From the NCBI RefSeq assembly GCF_014644415.1, contig NZ_BMKQ01000001.1, forward strand, positions 1,602,861 to 1,666,860: a DNA stretch of 64,000 nt. The letters run 5' to 3'. The stretch is from Marmoricola endophyticus. Its GTDB lineage: Bacteria; Actinomycetota; Actinomycetes; Propionibacteriales; Nocardioidaceae. Below, piece after piece: positions 15,836 through 25,286 of the stretch. Below the pieces are notes generated by a model. That model searched no databases. It was given only the letters and a program-made list of their open reading frames with translations, and was not told the DNA's origin. The position numbers and the translations under genes are program-made. Numbering within the stretch: the stretch's first letter is position 1; each line of letters begins with the position of its first letter.

Positions 15836-18800
15836 AGATCGCCTCCTGCGTCCTGGTACCTGGTTTCGCTCATTTGATGCCGAAGATTCGCGAGTCCACC
15901 ATCAGGGTTTCCGAGATTGGTCGGTCCTCCTTCACGCCTGATGAAGAACTCCTCCATGCGATCGAGCTCACGGCCGGGGTTCGCTCGGCCCACGACCTCA
16001 AACTCGAAGTCAGCGTCCGGATGTGCACGCGCATGCTCGGCCTGCCGTGAAAGGTACCGAGCCTCACTCTTCGCCTGCCCGATATAAGGCTTTGAACCGA
16101 GCAGATCCGTTCGACGATAGACGATTCCCTCTGGGACGTGCGGCTCTGGGTGCAGCCTGCCCAACATCCGGCCGCCGGTGGCGGTGACCTTGCCGAGCAC
16201 CCTCTCACCGGCCGACTTCACCCCGGACCTGACCGCGGTCAACGTGGTCCGAGCAGCCGTACCGGCCCTGGTCGCCATCAGCGCACCCTTGGCCGCCGTC
16301 GCTCCCTTGGCCAGGGCACCGAACGGGACAGCGCCCAGCGCACCCGAGACCGCGACCTGACCCCAGTTCACCTCACCGGTGGTCGCCTTCTGGATGATCG
16401 TGTCAGCGCCCGCCGAGATCAGCATCATCCCCGCCGGCCCACCGACACCGGTCGCCATCAGCACCCCGCCGGCAACGACCATCGCGCCACCGGCGACGTA
16501 CTCCCAGTTGTTCTTCAACCACTTGCCGGCCGCGTTCACCGTGCCTGCGATGCCGTTGCTGGAGTTGTACGCCCGCAGCTCGGCATCCGTGACCGGGTGC
16601 AACCCCATCGGGTCCAACGAGTGCAACGGGTCGTTGCCGGCGTAGGAGTACGGGTTGCCCGACCACCCCGACCCCGTCGTGGGATCCAGCGGATCGACCG
16701 AGAGGAACCCCCGCGACGCCGGGTCGTAGACCCGGTTGCCCATCCACTCCAGCCCTGCCACCGAGAGCTCACCGGTCGCCGAGAGCCCGAAGCCGGCACC
16801 CGCCGTCGAGCGGTCCGACCCGGCGTTCTCCGGCCCGGCCCACGGGTCCGGCCCCACCGACCTGGCGTCACGCCACCCCGGATCGGCCCAGGTGCTGCCG
16901 CTCGCACCGCTCAGCCCGGTGAAGGCGCCGGCCCGCGTGACCTGCTCCCCACCGAGCGCGAGCAGCCCGTTCCACGGGTTCGCCGAGTCCGCGACCACCT
17001 CGACCCCGTCGACGGAGGCCAGCTCACCCAGCGCATCGACCACGAGGTCGGTGCGGGACGCGTCCCCGACCCGGTCCGTCGCCGTGATCGCGGCCAGCCA
17101 GCCGGTCGCGGACCAGTCGAAGCCGCGCGTCGAGCCGTCGGCGTACTGCTCGACGGTGCGGCGCCCCGCCCCGTCGTAGCGGTAGGTGACGACGTCCTCG
17201 TCGTCGATCCGCACCCTGGTGATCTGCCCGGCCAGGTCGTAGTCCAGGTGACGCGACACCCCGTCGGCCGACTCCGCCACCATCCGACCGGCGGCGTCGT
17301 AGCGCCAGCGCAGCATCTGCTCGCCCGCACCCGTGGTGGTCGCGGCGGAGACGAGCTGGTGCGCCTCGTCGTAGGAGTACGAGGTGGACTGGCTCGCCGC
17401 GCCGTCGGCCACGTCGACGCGCCGGATCCGCCCCCCCTCGTCACGAGTGATGCCGGTACGGGCGCCGCCCACGACCTCGTGGACGGCGAGGAAGCCGGCG
17501 TCGTACGACCACCGCTGGGTGGTGCCGCCGGCACTCGCCGAGACCATCCGTCCGGACCCGTCGCGCTCGATGACGCACGCGCCGAGCAGCGGGTGGGACA
17601 CCCCGACCAGCCGCCCGGCGGCGTCGCGGGCGTACGACGTCGTCGTGCCGTCCGGCATCGTCAGGGCGGTGCAGGCCCCGTCGGCGTCGTAGGTCCACGA
17701 CGGCCCCCGGCCGTCGCGGGTCCGCGAGGTCAGCAGCCCACGGGCGTCCCAGACCATCTCGTGCACGACGACCGATCCGTCCGTGCCGGACCGGTCGGTG
17801 ATCCGCACGCTCCGGCCCGCGAGGTCCCGCTCGATGCTCGAGCGCTCGACTCCGTCGACCCACGTGGAGGCCAGCAGCCCGTGCTCGTCGTGGTGCCACT
17901 CGGTGCGCGAGCCGGTCGGGTCGGTCTGGGCGACCTGGCGGCCGGCAGCGTCGTACTCGGCGGTGGTACGACGACCCAGCGGGTCGGTCTCGGCCACCAC
18001 CCGGTCGCCGCCGTCGTACTCACGACGCGTGACGCCGCCGTCGGGGTGGGTGAGGGCGGTGCAGCGACCGTTGACGTCGTAGGCGTACGCGGTGACCCCG
18101 CCGTTGCCGTCGGTCGCGGTGACCAGCTGACCGGCTGCGTCGTAGCCGAAGCGTCGCCGTCCGTTGCGGGGGTCGCGGGCCTCGGCGACCCGGCCGGCCG
18201 CGTCGTAGGCGTACGTGGTCGTCCCGACTCCCGGGACCCGGCGGGCAACGACCCGACCGGCGGCGTCGAAGCGGGTCTCGGCGACCTCACCGGTCGGCAG
18301 GTGCTGCTCGACGACCCGGCCGTCGGCGTCGTGGACCCGGCGCGTCGTCGCACCGGTCTCGTCGGTGACGCTCTCCACCCGCCCGGCGGCGTCGTAGGTG
18401 TAGCCGACCTCGGCCCCGGACGGCCTGATCAGCGTGACGACGCGACCCGCGGCGTCGCGGATCACCCGGGTGAGCCCGCCGACGGGGTCGACGACCTCGA
18501 CCGGCCGGCCGCAGAGGTCGTAGCGGGTCAGGGTCGTCGCACCGTCCGCGCTGGTCTCGGAGACCAGCCGACCCAGCCTGTCGAGGTCCAGCCGGGTCGA
18601 GTCGAGCCCTTCGACCACCTCGAGCGCCAGGCCGTGGCGAGCGTCTCGGATCTCGCGACGCACGCCCGACGGGTCGGTCGTCGCGGTCGGCGCGCCGACG
18701 GCGTCGTACTCGGCCCGGCTCACGCCGCCGTCGGGATCGATCGAGCGGACGACGCGACCGAGCGCGTCGTGGGCGAACTCCCAGCGCGAGCCGTCGGGGA

Positions 18801-21222
18801 GCTCGGCACCGGCGAGGTTGCCCAGGTCGTCGTACGTCCGGCGGATCGCGCGACCGATCGGGTCGATGGTCGCCGCTGCTTCGCCCGCGGAGTCGTACTC
18901 GACCTCGGTGCGGCCTCCGAGCGGGTCGACCACCACCGTCTGCCGGCCGGCGGCCGTCTGCTCGTAGGCCCACACCGCGTCGTCGGGACCGGTCCGGGTC
19001 GCCAGCAGGCCCGAGTGCTCGTCGTAGGCGTACGTCGTCCGCGCGCCCGACGGCGTCGTCGCGGCGACCACGCGGCCTGCGTCGTCGCGCTCGAGGGTCG
19101 CGACGTTGCCCAGGGCGTCGGTCGTGGTGGTCAGCTCGCCGTGGGCGTCGTAGCCGAACACCACGACGACACCCATCGGGTCGGTGACGCGCTGGAGCAG
19201 TCCGCCGTCCCACTCCATCCGGGTGAGGCCGCCCTCGGGGTCGGTGATCGTCGAGGGGCTGCGCTGGTCACCGGTGTAGGTCATGGTGGTGACCGCCACC
19301 TGGCCGGTCCCTTCGCCGGCATCGACGCTGTCCTCGATCGTGGGGTCGCCGCCGGTGACCTCGACGCGGACCACCCGGTCGGCGTCGTCGTAGTCGTAGG
19401 TGACGTCGGCACCGTCGGGGACGACCTCGCGGACCATCCGGCCCCGGTCGTCGTACTCGCGGATGGTGACCGTGCCGTCGCGCTCGGTGACCATCACCGT
19501 GTTGCCGTACGCGTCGTAGGCGGTGGACTGGCGCTGGTCGTGGGCGTCGATCACCCCGACCTGACGACCCTTGGCGTCCGCGATCCAGGTGTTCGCCCGC
19601 GTCCCGTCCTCGTCGGAGACCACCGTCACCCGCCCCGGGAGGTACGCGAACCGCGTCGTACGACCGAACGGCGAGCGCTGCGAGACCACCCGCCCGTGCT
19701 CGTCGTAGACGTTCTCCACCTCGACCACGCCGTCGGCGTCGGTCACGCTCGCGATCCGGTGAGTGGCCTCGTCGTTCCACGCGTAGCGGCGCGTGCCCAA
19801 CGGGCCCGTCGCGGCGACCAGCAGCCCGTCGGCGTCGTAGGAGTAGCCCACCGAGCGCCCGTCCGAGGCGTGCACCGCGACGATCCGCTCACCGTGCCCG
19901 GTCTCGGTCAGGTCCCACTCGATGCTGATCGCGCGGCCACGCTCGTGCGAGAGCGCCACCAGCCGGTCGCCGTCCCAGCGTGCGGTGACCGTCGTGCCCG
20001 CACCCTGGCTGACCGAGACCAGCCGTCCGGTGCTCCGGTGGCTCCACCGTCGGCCCTGGTTGTCGGAGACGACCAGCAGCTCCCCCTCGCGGGTCAGCCA
20101 CAGGCTCTCCCCCTCGGCGCGGTCCCAGCCCTCACCGAGTCGCGGGAACGACACCTGGCGGCCGTCGGGAGTGGTGAACGCCGCCGCCTCGTCGGTGAAC
20201 GACAGCCCCGCCTCGCACCAGCTCGACCAGCCCCGCCCGTACGGGCCGTCGTGGTCGTGCACCGAGTTGTACGACCGCCGCCACCACAGATCCGCGCAGC
20301 CCTGGCCGAACTCCAGGTCGGACTCGGTCTCGACGAAGTTGCCCGTCGCCGTGTTCACCGGGTCGTTGGCGTACCCCGTGGTCGGCGGGTGCCCGATCGC
20401 GGTCGGCATCGTGATCGTGATGTCCTGACGCGACGCGTTCACGCCCGCGGCCTGCAGCGCCGCACCGATGGAGGAGTTCGGCAGGCTCGACACGCTGCCC
20501 GAGCCGCCCGCCGCGGCGAACGCGTCCGCCACCGTCCGTGCCCAGTGCACGTCGTTGGCGTTCTGGCTCATCCACGTCGAGAACGCCGTGAACACACCGC
20601 TGGCGTCCAGGGTGCCCCAGTCGGTGCCCGAGGTGAACTCACCCGCCACCGACGACAGCGACGAAGGCCGCCCGTGCAGCACGCCGTTCAACGTCGAGGA
20701 GCCCGTCGCGAAGCTCCTCAGGTCCTCCGGACGCGCCGAGGACGTCCCCCCAGCGCCGCCGCCACCCGACAGCGGCTGACGCTGCTTGGCCGGCGGCGCG
20801 GAAGGGTGGTGGTTGATCGGCTCCTTCGGGTCCGGGATCGGGCAGTCGTCGCCGTCGCCGAAGTGGTCGTCCAGCCAGCCGCCGAACCCCCGGTTGTCGT
20901 GCTGCTTCTTCCACGCACGCGCATCCGCACGCCGCTTGTTCTCCTCGTGCGCCTCCCGCACCAGGTCGCGCACGTAGCCCGCCGTGGTCCGCAACGCCGA
21001 GGCGATCTCCGAGGCGTCCGCCTTCGCGGTGTTCGCGTTGGTCGTGAACAGCTCGGAGTAGTGGCCCTCGAAGTCCTTCATCGCCGTCGTCACGTACGAC
21101 GCCCGCGACCCCGCCTGCCCGTCGATCTGCGACGCCGAGTGGTCGCACAACCGCTCCAGCCGCCCCGCCGCGTCGAACGCGAACCGCACATCGCTCTCGA
21201 TGCCCTTCATCGGGTCACCCAT
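15829..21222 (-). CDS. RHS/YD-repeat polymorphic toxin with GIY-YIG-like nuclease tip
   Basis: 1797 residues, ATG 21222 with GAGGAG five bases upstream. Residues 1-130 form a helical WXG/LXG-like export region, followed by a Pro/Gly linker (130-170). A DUF6531-type domain lies near 280-350 (DPVNTATGNFVETESDL), then about 1100 residues of RHS/YD repeats (YDxxGRV...). The core ends at DPASRGFLSVDPLDP and a DPMG motif near 1540. A membrane-like pre-toxin segment lies at about 1570-1595. The last ~104 residues carry GIVY (1699-1702), YIGQ (1713-1716), a basic helix with RxxxH, and EEFFIRREGG with later Asn, as expected of a GIY-YIG nuclease. There is no Sec signal; the upstream WXG100 gene suggests type VII export. 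Confidence 0.9.
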   Translation of the reverse strand: MGDPMKGIESDVRFAFDAAGRLERLCDHSASQIDGQAGSRASYVTTAMKDFEGHYSELFTTNANTAKADASEIASALRTTAGYVRDLVREAHEENKRRADARAWKKQHDNRGFGGWLDDHFGDGDDCPIPDPKEPINHHPSAPPAKQRQPLSGGGGAGGTSSARPEDLRSFATGSSTLNGVLHGRPSSLSSVAGEFTSGTDWGTLDASGVFTAFSTWMSQNANDVHWARTVADAFAAAGGSGSVSSLPNSSIGAALQAAGVNASRQDITITMPTAIGHPPTTGYANDPVNTATGNFVETESDLEFGQGCADLWWRRSYNSVHDHDGPYGRGWSSWCEAGLSFTDEAAAFTTPDGRQVSFPRLGEGWDRAEGESLWLTREGELLVVSDNQGRRWSHRSTGRLVSVSQGAGTTVTARWDGDRLVALSHERGRAISIEWDLTETGHGERIVAVHASDGRSVGYSYDADGLLVAATGPLGTRRYAWNDEATHRIASVTDADGVVEVENVYDEHGRVVSQRSPFGRTTRFAYLPGRVTVVSDEDGTRANTWIADAKGRQVGVIDAHDQRQSTAYDAYGNTVMVTERDGTVTIREYDDRGRMVREVVPDGADVTYDYDDADRVVRVEVTGGDPTIEDSVDAGEGTGQVAVTTMTYTGDQRSPSTITDPEGGLTRMEWDGGLLQRVTDPMGVVVVFGYDAHGELTTTTDALGNVATLERDDAGRVVAATTPSGARTTYAYDEHSGLLATRTGPDDAVWAYEQTAAGRQTVVVDPLGGRTEVEYDSAGEAAATIDPIGRAIRRTYDDLGNLAGAELPDGSRWEFAHDALGRVVRSIDPDGGVSRAEYDAVGAPTATTDPSGVRREIRDARHGLALEVVEGLDSTRLDLDRLGRLVSETSADGATTLTRYDLCGRPVEVVDPVGGLTRVIRDAAGRVVTLIRPSGAEVGYTYDAAGRVESVTDETGATTRRVHDADGRVVEQHLPTGEVAETRFDAAGRVVARRVPGVGTTTYAYDAAGRVAEARDPRNGRRRFGYDAAGQLVTATDGNGGVTAYAYDVNGRCTALTHPDGGVTRREYDGGDRVVAETDPLGRRTTAEYDAAGRQVAQTDPTGSRTEWHHDEHGLLASTWVDGVERSSIERDLAGRSVRITDRSGTDGSVVVHEMVWDARGLLTSRTRDGRGPSWTYDADGACTALTMPDGTTTSYARDAAGRLVGVSHPLLGACVIERDGSGRMVSASAGGTTQRWSYDAGFLAVHEVVGGARTGITRDEGGRIRRVDVADGAASQSTSYSYDEAHQLVSAATTTGAGEQMLRWRYDAAGRMVAESADGVSRHLDYDLAGQITRVRIDDEDVVTYRYDGAGRRTVEQYADGSTRGFDWSATGWLAAITATDRVGDASRTDLVVDALGELASVDGVEVVADSANPWNGLLALGGEQVTRAGAFTGLSGASGSTWADPGWRDARSVGPDPWAGPENAGSDRSTAGAGFGLSATGELSVAGLEWMGNRVYDPASRGFLSVDPLDPTTGSGWSGNPYSYAGNDPLHSLDPMGLHPVTDAELRAYNSSNGIAGTVNAAGKWLKNNWEYVAGGAMVVAGGVLMATGVGGPAGMMLISAGADTIIQKATTGEVNWGQVAVSGALGAVPFGALAKGATAAKGALMATRAGTAARTTLTAVRSGVKSAGERVLGKVTATGGRMLGRLHPEPHVPEGIVYRRTDLLGSKPYIGQAKSEARYLSRQAEHARAHPDADFEFEVVGRANPGRELDRMEEFFIRREGGPTNLGNPDGGLANLRHQMSETRYQDAGGDLW

Positions 21223-21335
21223 GACGACTCCTCACCCTCGTTCTGCACCACGACCGGACCGCACGCTGCGTGCCTCCACCCCGTCCCCCTCCACCGCAGA
21301 CTGCAGAGGAGGACGGAGAAGCCGCACGCAGCAGC

Positions 21336-21617
21336 TCAGGAACCGCCGCCGGCCTGCATGATGTTCTGCGAGATCTGGTCCAGCTGGGTACGCAGCTCCT
21401 CCAGCTCCTGCTTGGCCTTGTCCAGCGCCGAACGGGTCTCCGGCCACGTCGAGGACCGGAACTTCTCCGCCAGCGGCCCGTCCCACACGTTCGGGTCCGA
21501 CAGCGTCTTGCCCTGCGCGTCCATCTGCGTGATCTGGTCGGTGAACCCACCGGTGATCAGCGTCCGCAGCTGCTGGATGGCCGTCTTGGCCTCCGGGGTC
21601 GAGAGAACACGAGACAT
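21336..21617 (-). CDS. WXG100 family type VII secretion protein
   Basis: 93 residues, ATG 21617 with GGAGG seven bases upstream. It has two helices with the central VWDGPLAEKF turn (W-x-G motif near residues 45-47) and a C-terminal helix rich in E, L and Q. WXG100 proteins form helical-hairpin dimers exported by ESX/type VII systems. It lies 113 bases upstream of the RHS toxin gene on the same strand, so it probably partners with the toxin's helical N-terminus during export. No ESX machinery genes are visible in this window. A short GC hairpin lies just before its ribosome binding site. Confidence 0.87.
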   Translation of the reverse strand: MSRVLSTPEAKTAIQQLRTLITGGFTDQITQMDAQGKTLSDPNVWDGPLAEKFRSSTWPETRSALDKAKQELEELRTQLDQISQNIMQAGGGS

Positions 21618-21695
21618 GGTGCTACCTCCACTGCCCCGCTTCCGGGGCGAATCGGTTGATCGTCCTGGCTGTGTCCTTCCCGGTCGCCGAGCACT

Positions 21696-22385
21696 TCAAA
21701 CCCCTCGGGGAGGACGAGCTGAGATCCGCAGGTCGGACATCCGCGCGAACCACGTGCCGCCGGCGGCCTCGAGCTCGGCCCGCGGGGCGAGACTGCCGCC
21801 GTACGCCAGTGCGGTCGTGCCGGCCGCGACCGCACCGGTGACACCGGCGACGCTGTCCTCGACGACGACGCAGCGCGCCGGGTCGGCACCCGCCTTGCGC
21901 GCCGCGAGGAGGAACAGGTCCGGCGCCGGCTTCCCGTGCTCGACCTCGACCGCCGAGGAGACCCGGTCGCCGAAGTGCGCGGCGAGCCCGGTGCGCTCCA
22001 GCTTGGCCGCGATGCCCTCTGGCGTACCGCTGGAGGCCACGCAGGTGGGGACCCCGGCGACGGCGAGCCGGTCCAGCAGCTCGGGGACGCCGGCGACGGC
22101 CGCGAGGTGATCGGCGTACGCCTGCGTGCACCGCTCGACCAGCAGCTCGCCGAACCGTGCGCCCACGTCCGCGCCGAGCCGGTCCCCCACCTCGGCGACC
22201 TCCGCGGCGAGGCTGCGGCCCATGAACCGCGCGACCACCTCCGCGGTGCTCATCTCCCAGCCGAGCTCGGCCAGCAGCTGCTGCTCGACCTCGACGGTGA
22301 GCGTCTCGGAGTCGACCAGGACACCGTCGTTGTCGAAGATCACGAGGTCGTACGAGCGGAGGTCCAGCGGGTCCTGAGCAGTCAC
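21696..22385 (-). CDS. HAD family hydrolase, beta-phosphoglucomutase-like
   Basis: 229 residues. HAD motif I VIFDNDGVLVDSE (nucleophile D18, acid/base D20), motif II VASSGTP, and motifs III/IV KPAPDLFLLAARKAG and VVVEDSVAG are all present, with an alpha-helical cap between I and II (subclass IA). These enzymes cleave or isomerise small sugar phosphates; the substrate is not evident. GTG start at 22385. It is divergent from the phosphodiesterase fusion gene, with only 23 bases between the starts. Confidence 0.88.
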   Translation of the reverse strand: MTAQDPLDLRSYDLVIFDNDGVLVDSETLTVEVEQQLLAELGWEMSTAEVVARFMGRSLAAEVAEVGDRLGADVGARFGELLVERCTQAYADHLAAVAGVPELLDRLAVAGVPTCVASSGTPEGIAAKLERTGLAAHFGDRVSSAVEVEHGKPAPDLFLLAARKAGADPARCVVVEDSVAGVTGAVAAGTTALAYGGSLAPRAELEAAGGTWFARMSDLRISARPPRGV

Positions 22386-22395
22386 CGGCTCACCC

Positions 22396-22401
22396 TAGAA
22401 T
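22396..22401 (+). promoter_or_regulatory. -10 element of a leaderless promoter (TAGAAT)
   Basis: TAGAAT matches the consensus closely and is followed by exactly 7 bases and the GTG at 22409. Transcription should start at the first base of the start codon. It shares a 23-base divergent intergenic space with the HAD gene. Confidence 0.65.
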
Positions 22402-22408
22402 CCCCGAC

Positions 22409-24508
22409 GTGAACCGCCGTGGCTCCCTGACCCGGCGCCTGGTCCTCTCCGGCCGGGCGCTGGCGGCATGGAGACCCACCTGGCGCTGGCTGGTCGGGGT
22501 GGTGCGCGGGTTCCTGGTCTCCTTCGCCGCCCTGGGCGTGACCTTGTGGGTGGTCCCCGGCGAGCAGGTGCCCGAGGGCGGCACCGAGGCCGTCGCGACG
22601 CTGGTCGTGACCGTGCTCGTCGTCGGCGCCCTGCTGCGGCCCTTCCTCACCGCGCTGACGGTGCTGACCGGGGTGGCCGGGCTGCTGGTGATCGGGTTCC
22701 TCGCCCAGACGATCATCCTCGGCGTCGCCCTCTCCCTGGTGCCCGGCATCGAGCCGATCCCGGTCCCCGAGCTCGTGGTGGTGGCCTGGTGCGTGGCCGT
22801 CGTCGCCGCGGTCCTCAACTGGCTGGTGGACACCTCCTCGGAGGAGGTCTTCCACGGTCAGGTGATGGGCCGCGCCGTGCGGACGGCACGGCAGCGCGAG
22901 GTCTCCGGCCCCGGCCTGCTGGTGATCCAGCTCGACGGCGTCGCGCAGCCGCTGCTCCGCCAGGCCGCGGCAGCGGGGGCGATGCCGTTCCTCACCCGCA
23001 TGGTCCGCTCCGGCGAGCACCGGCTGCGCGGCTGGCACACCGGACTCCCCTCGACGACGCCGGCCGGCCAGGCCGTGCTGCTGCACGGCCAGACGGCTCC
23101 GATCCCGGCCTTCCGCTGGTACGACAAGCAGCGCGGCCGCGTGCTGGAGTGCAGCAAGCCCGCCGACGCGGGCGTCATCGAGGGCGACTTCGCCCGCGGC
23201 GACGGGCTGCTCTCCCAGGACGGCGTGTCGGTGGCCAACCAGTTCTCCGGCGACGCCGCCTACTACGCGCTGACGATGAGCCACCCCCGGCTGCCCGGCT
23301 CCGAGCGCGGCGCCGCCGCCTTCGCCGCGGCGCGCAGCGGCTTCGCCCGGTCCTTCGTGATGCTCGTCGGGCAGATCGCCGTCGAGCTCTACCAGGGGCG
23401 GCGGCAGCGGCTGCGCAACGTCGTCCCCCGGGTCCCGCGGCGCGGCGCCTTCGTCCTGCTGCGCGGGCTGACCACCGTCGTGCTGCGCGACCTCGCGGTC
23501 TCGATCGTGGCCGACCAGATGGCGCGGGGCGCCCCGGTGATCTACGTCGACTTCGTCGACTACGACGAGGTCGCCCACCACGCCGGCCCGACCCGGCCGG
23601 AGTCGCTGCGGACGCTGGAGAGCCTGGACAACCTGATCGGCTTCTTCACCGAGCTCTCCGCCGAGGTCGGGCGCGACTACGAGATCGCGATCGTGTCCGA
23701 CCACGGGCAGACCCAGGGCAGCACCTTCCTGCAGCTGGAGGGGCGCACGCTCGCCGACGCGGTGCGCGGGATCGTCGAGGGCGCACCCCGCTCCCGCTCC
23801 CACGGCACGCCGGCCGAGACGCTCGGTCCGGCGAACCTGCTGCGGGCGAGCGGTCGTCGTACCCTCCTCCCGCCGCGGCTGGGTCGCGGCCGCGAGGACG
23901 GCGCCGACCGCCACGACGACGTGCCGAACGTCGAGGTGGTGGCCTCGGGCAGCATCGCGCACCTCTACCTCACCGGGGAGCCGGGCCGGCTGTCCCGCGA
24001 CGTCGTCGACCGGCTGGTCCCCTCGCTGGTGCCCGGGCTGTGCGCGATCGAGAGCGTCGGCGTGGTGATGACCCGGGACGCCGCGGGCGTGCTGCGCGTC
24101 GAGAACGGCCGCGGTCACCGGCTGCTCACCGCCGACGGCTGTGAGGGCGGCGAGGGCGAGGACCCGTTGGCGGCGTACGGCGACCTCGCCGCCGCGGACC
24201 TGTACGCCCTCGAGGCCAAGCACCACGTCGGCGACGTCGTCGTGCTCGGCCGCTTCGACCCGGTGCTGACCGAGGTCGCCGCGTTCGAGGAGCTGGTCGG
24301 CTCCCACGGTGGGCTCGGCGGCTGGCAGACCGAGGCGCTCCTGGTGCACCCCGCCGACTGGGACGTGCCGGACGCACCGCTGGACGGGATGGCCGTGCAC
24401 ACGGCGCTGTGCGGCCGGCTCGTGCAGCTGGGCCTGCGTACGCCCGAGCCGAGCGAGACGGCCGGCGCGGACGACGCCTCGGACCCGACCCTGCAGGCGG
24501 CCCGGTGA
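22409..24508 (+). CDS. holin-like membrane domain fused to alkaline-phosphatase/phosphodiesterase domain
   Basis: 699 residues. Residues 30-145 hold four hydrophobic segments of the phage holin family 4 type. From about 165 follows an alkaline-phosphatase-superfamily hydrolase: metal ligand D176 in VIQLDGVA, a nucleophile Thr in LPSTTPAG (216-217), DYDEVAHHAG and SDHGQTQGS. The ligands are those of nucleotide pyrophosphatase/phosphodiesterases. The enzyme domain is tethered to the membrane; its side and substrate are unknown. It heads a probable three-gene unit with the metallo-beta-lactamase-fold and DedA-like genes. The start is set by the TAGAAT box 7 bases upstream. Confidence 0.88.
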   Translation: MNRRGSLTRRLVLSGRALAAWRPTWRWLVGVVRGFLVSFAALGVTLWVVPGEQVPEGGTEAVATLVVTVLVVGALLRPFLTALTVLTGVAGLLVIGFLAQTIILGVALSLVPGIEPIPVPELVVVAWCVAVVAAVLNWLVDTSSEEVFHGQVMGRAVRTARQREVSGPGLLVIQLDGVAQPLLRQAAAAGAMPFLTRMVRSGEHRLRGWHTGLPSTTPAGQAVLLHGQTAPIPAFRWYDKQRGRVLECSKPADAGVIEGDFARGDGLLSQDGVSVANQFSGDAAYYALTMSHPRLPGSERGAAAFAAARSGFARSFVMLVGQIAVELYQGRRQRLRNVVPRVPRRGAFVLLRGLTTVVLRDLAVSIVADQMARGAPVIYVDFVDYDEVAHHAGPTRPESLRTLESLDNLIGFFTELSAEVGRDYEIAIVSDHGQTQGSTFLQLEGRTLADAVRGIVEGAPRSRSHGTPAETLGPANLLRASGRRTLLPPRLGRGREDGADRHDDVPNVEVVASGSIAHLYLTGEPGRLSRDVVDRLVPSLVPGLCAIESVGVVMTRDAAGVLRVENGRGHRLLTADGCEGGEGEDPLAAYGDLAAADLYALEAKHHVGDVVVLGRFDPVLTEVAAFEELVGSHGGLGGWQTEALLVHPADWDVPDAPLDGMAVHTALCGRLVQLGLRTPEPSETAGADDASDPTLQAAR

Positions 24509-24515
24509 GCTCCTC

Positions 24516-25286
24516 GTGACGGCGCGGCTCGGCGTCACCTGGTGGGGCCACTCCTCCATGTCGCTGCGGCTCGGCGACGTCGTCGTGGCCACCGACCCGC
24601 TGCTCTCGCGGCGACTCCTGCACCTGCGCCGGCCCAGCCCGCCGCCACCGCCGGCGGCCGAGACGGCGGACGTCGTCCTCGTCAGCCACCTGCACCGCGA
24701 CCACCTGCACCTGCCCTCGCTGGACCGCTTCGACCCGTCGATCCCGGTGGTGGTGCCGCGGGGAGCGACCCGGCTGGTCAAGGGGCTGGCCGGTCGTACG
24801 CTCGTCGAGGTCGCCCCGGGCGACCGGGTCGAGGTCGCGGGGGTGGAGGTCGAGGTGCACCCCGCGCACCACGACGGCCGGCGCAGCGTGGTCGAGAACG
24901 GGGACGCCCCGGCCGTCGGGTTCCGTGTCGACGACGGGCACCGCAGCGTCTGGTACCCCGGCGACACGGGGCAGCAGGACAACTCAGGCGTACGCCCCGT
25001 GGACCTCGCCGCCGTCCCGATCGGCGGATGGGGGCCCACGCTCGGCGAGGAGCACCTCGACCCGCGGCAGGCGGCGCAGGCGGTGGCCGACGTCGGCGCG
25101 CGCTGGGCGCTGGCGGTGCACTACGGCACGTTCTGGCCGGTCGCGATGCGCCGGCTGCACCCCGCGAACCACCGGTACTTCTTCGAGACGCCGCCGGACC
25201 GCTTCCGGGAGGCGATGGCGGAGCTCGCGCCCGACGTCGCGCCGCTGACCCCGTTGCACGGCGTGTCCGTGGAGCTGGTGACATGA
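24516..25286 (+). CDS. metallo-beta-lactamase-fold hydrolase (UlaG/NAPE-PLD-like)
   Basis: 256 residues from GTG 24516, 7 bases after the previous stop. The motifs WWGHSSMSL, SHLHRDHLH (zinc HxHxDH form with HLHRDH), HPAHHDGR and YPGDTG fit the MBL subgroup that includes UlaG and N-acyl-phosphatidylethanolamine phospholipase D. C-terminal PLTPLHG and VHYGTFWP are also present. It may hydrolyse a phosphodiester or lactone, possibly in lipid metabolism given its partners. Its stop overlaps the next start (ATGA). Confidence 0.85.
   Translation: MTARLGVTWWGHSSMSLRLGDVVVATDPLLSRRLLHLRRPSPPPPPAAETADVVLVSHLHRDHLHLPSLDRFDPSIPVVVPRGATRLVKGLAGRTLVEVAPGDRVEVAGVEVEVHPAHHDGRRSVVENGDAPAVGFRVDDGHRSVWYPGDTGQQDNSGVRPVDLAAVPIGGWGPTLGEEHLDPRQAAQAVADVGARWALAVHYGTFWPVAMRRLHPANHRYFFETPPDRFREAMAELAPDVAPLTPLHGVSVELVT

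Noticed and set aside
16138-22110. A 1990-codon plus-strand open frame opposite the RHS gene
   Set aside because: It mirrors the RHS coding frame in GC-rich DNA, is dominated by Val/Arg/Asp/Gly repeats, has no start signal and runs through two further genes.
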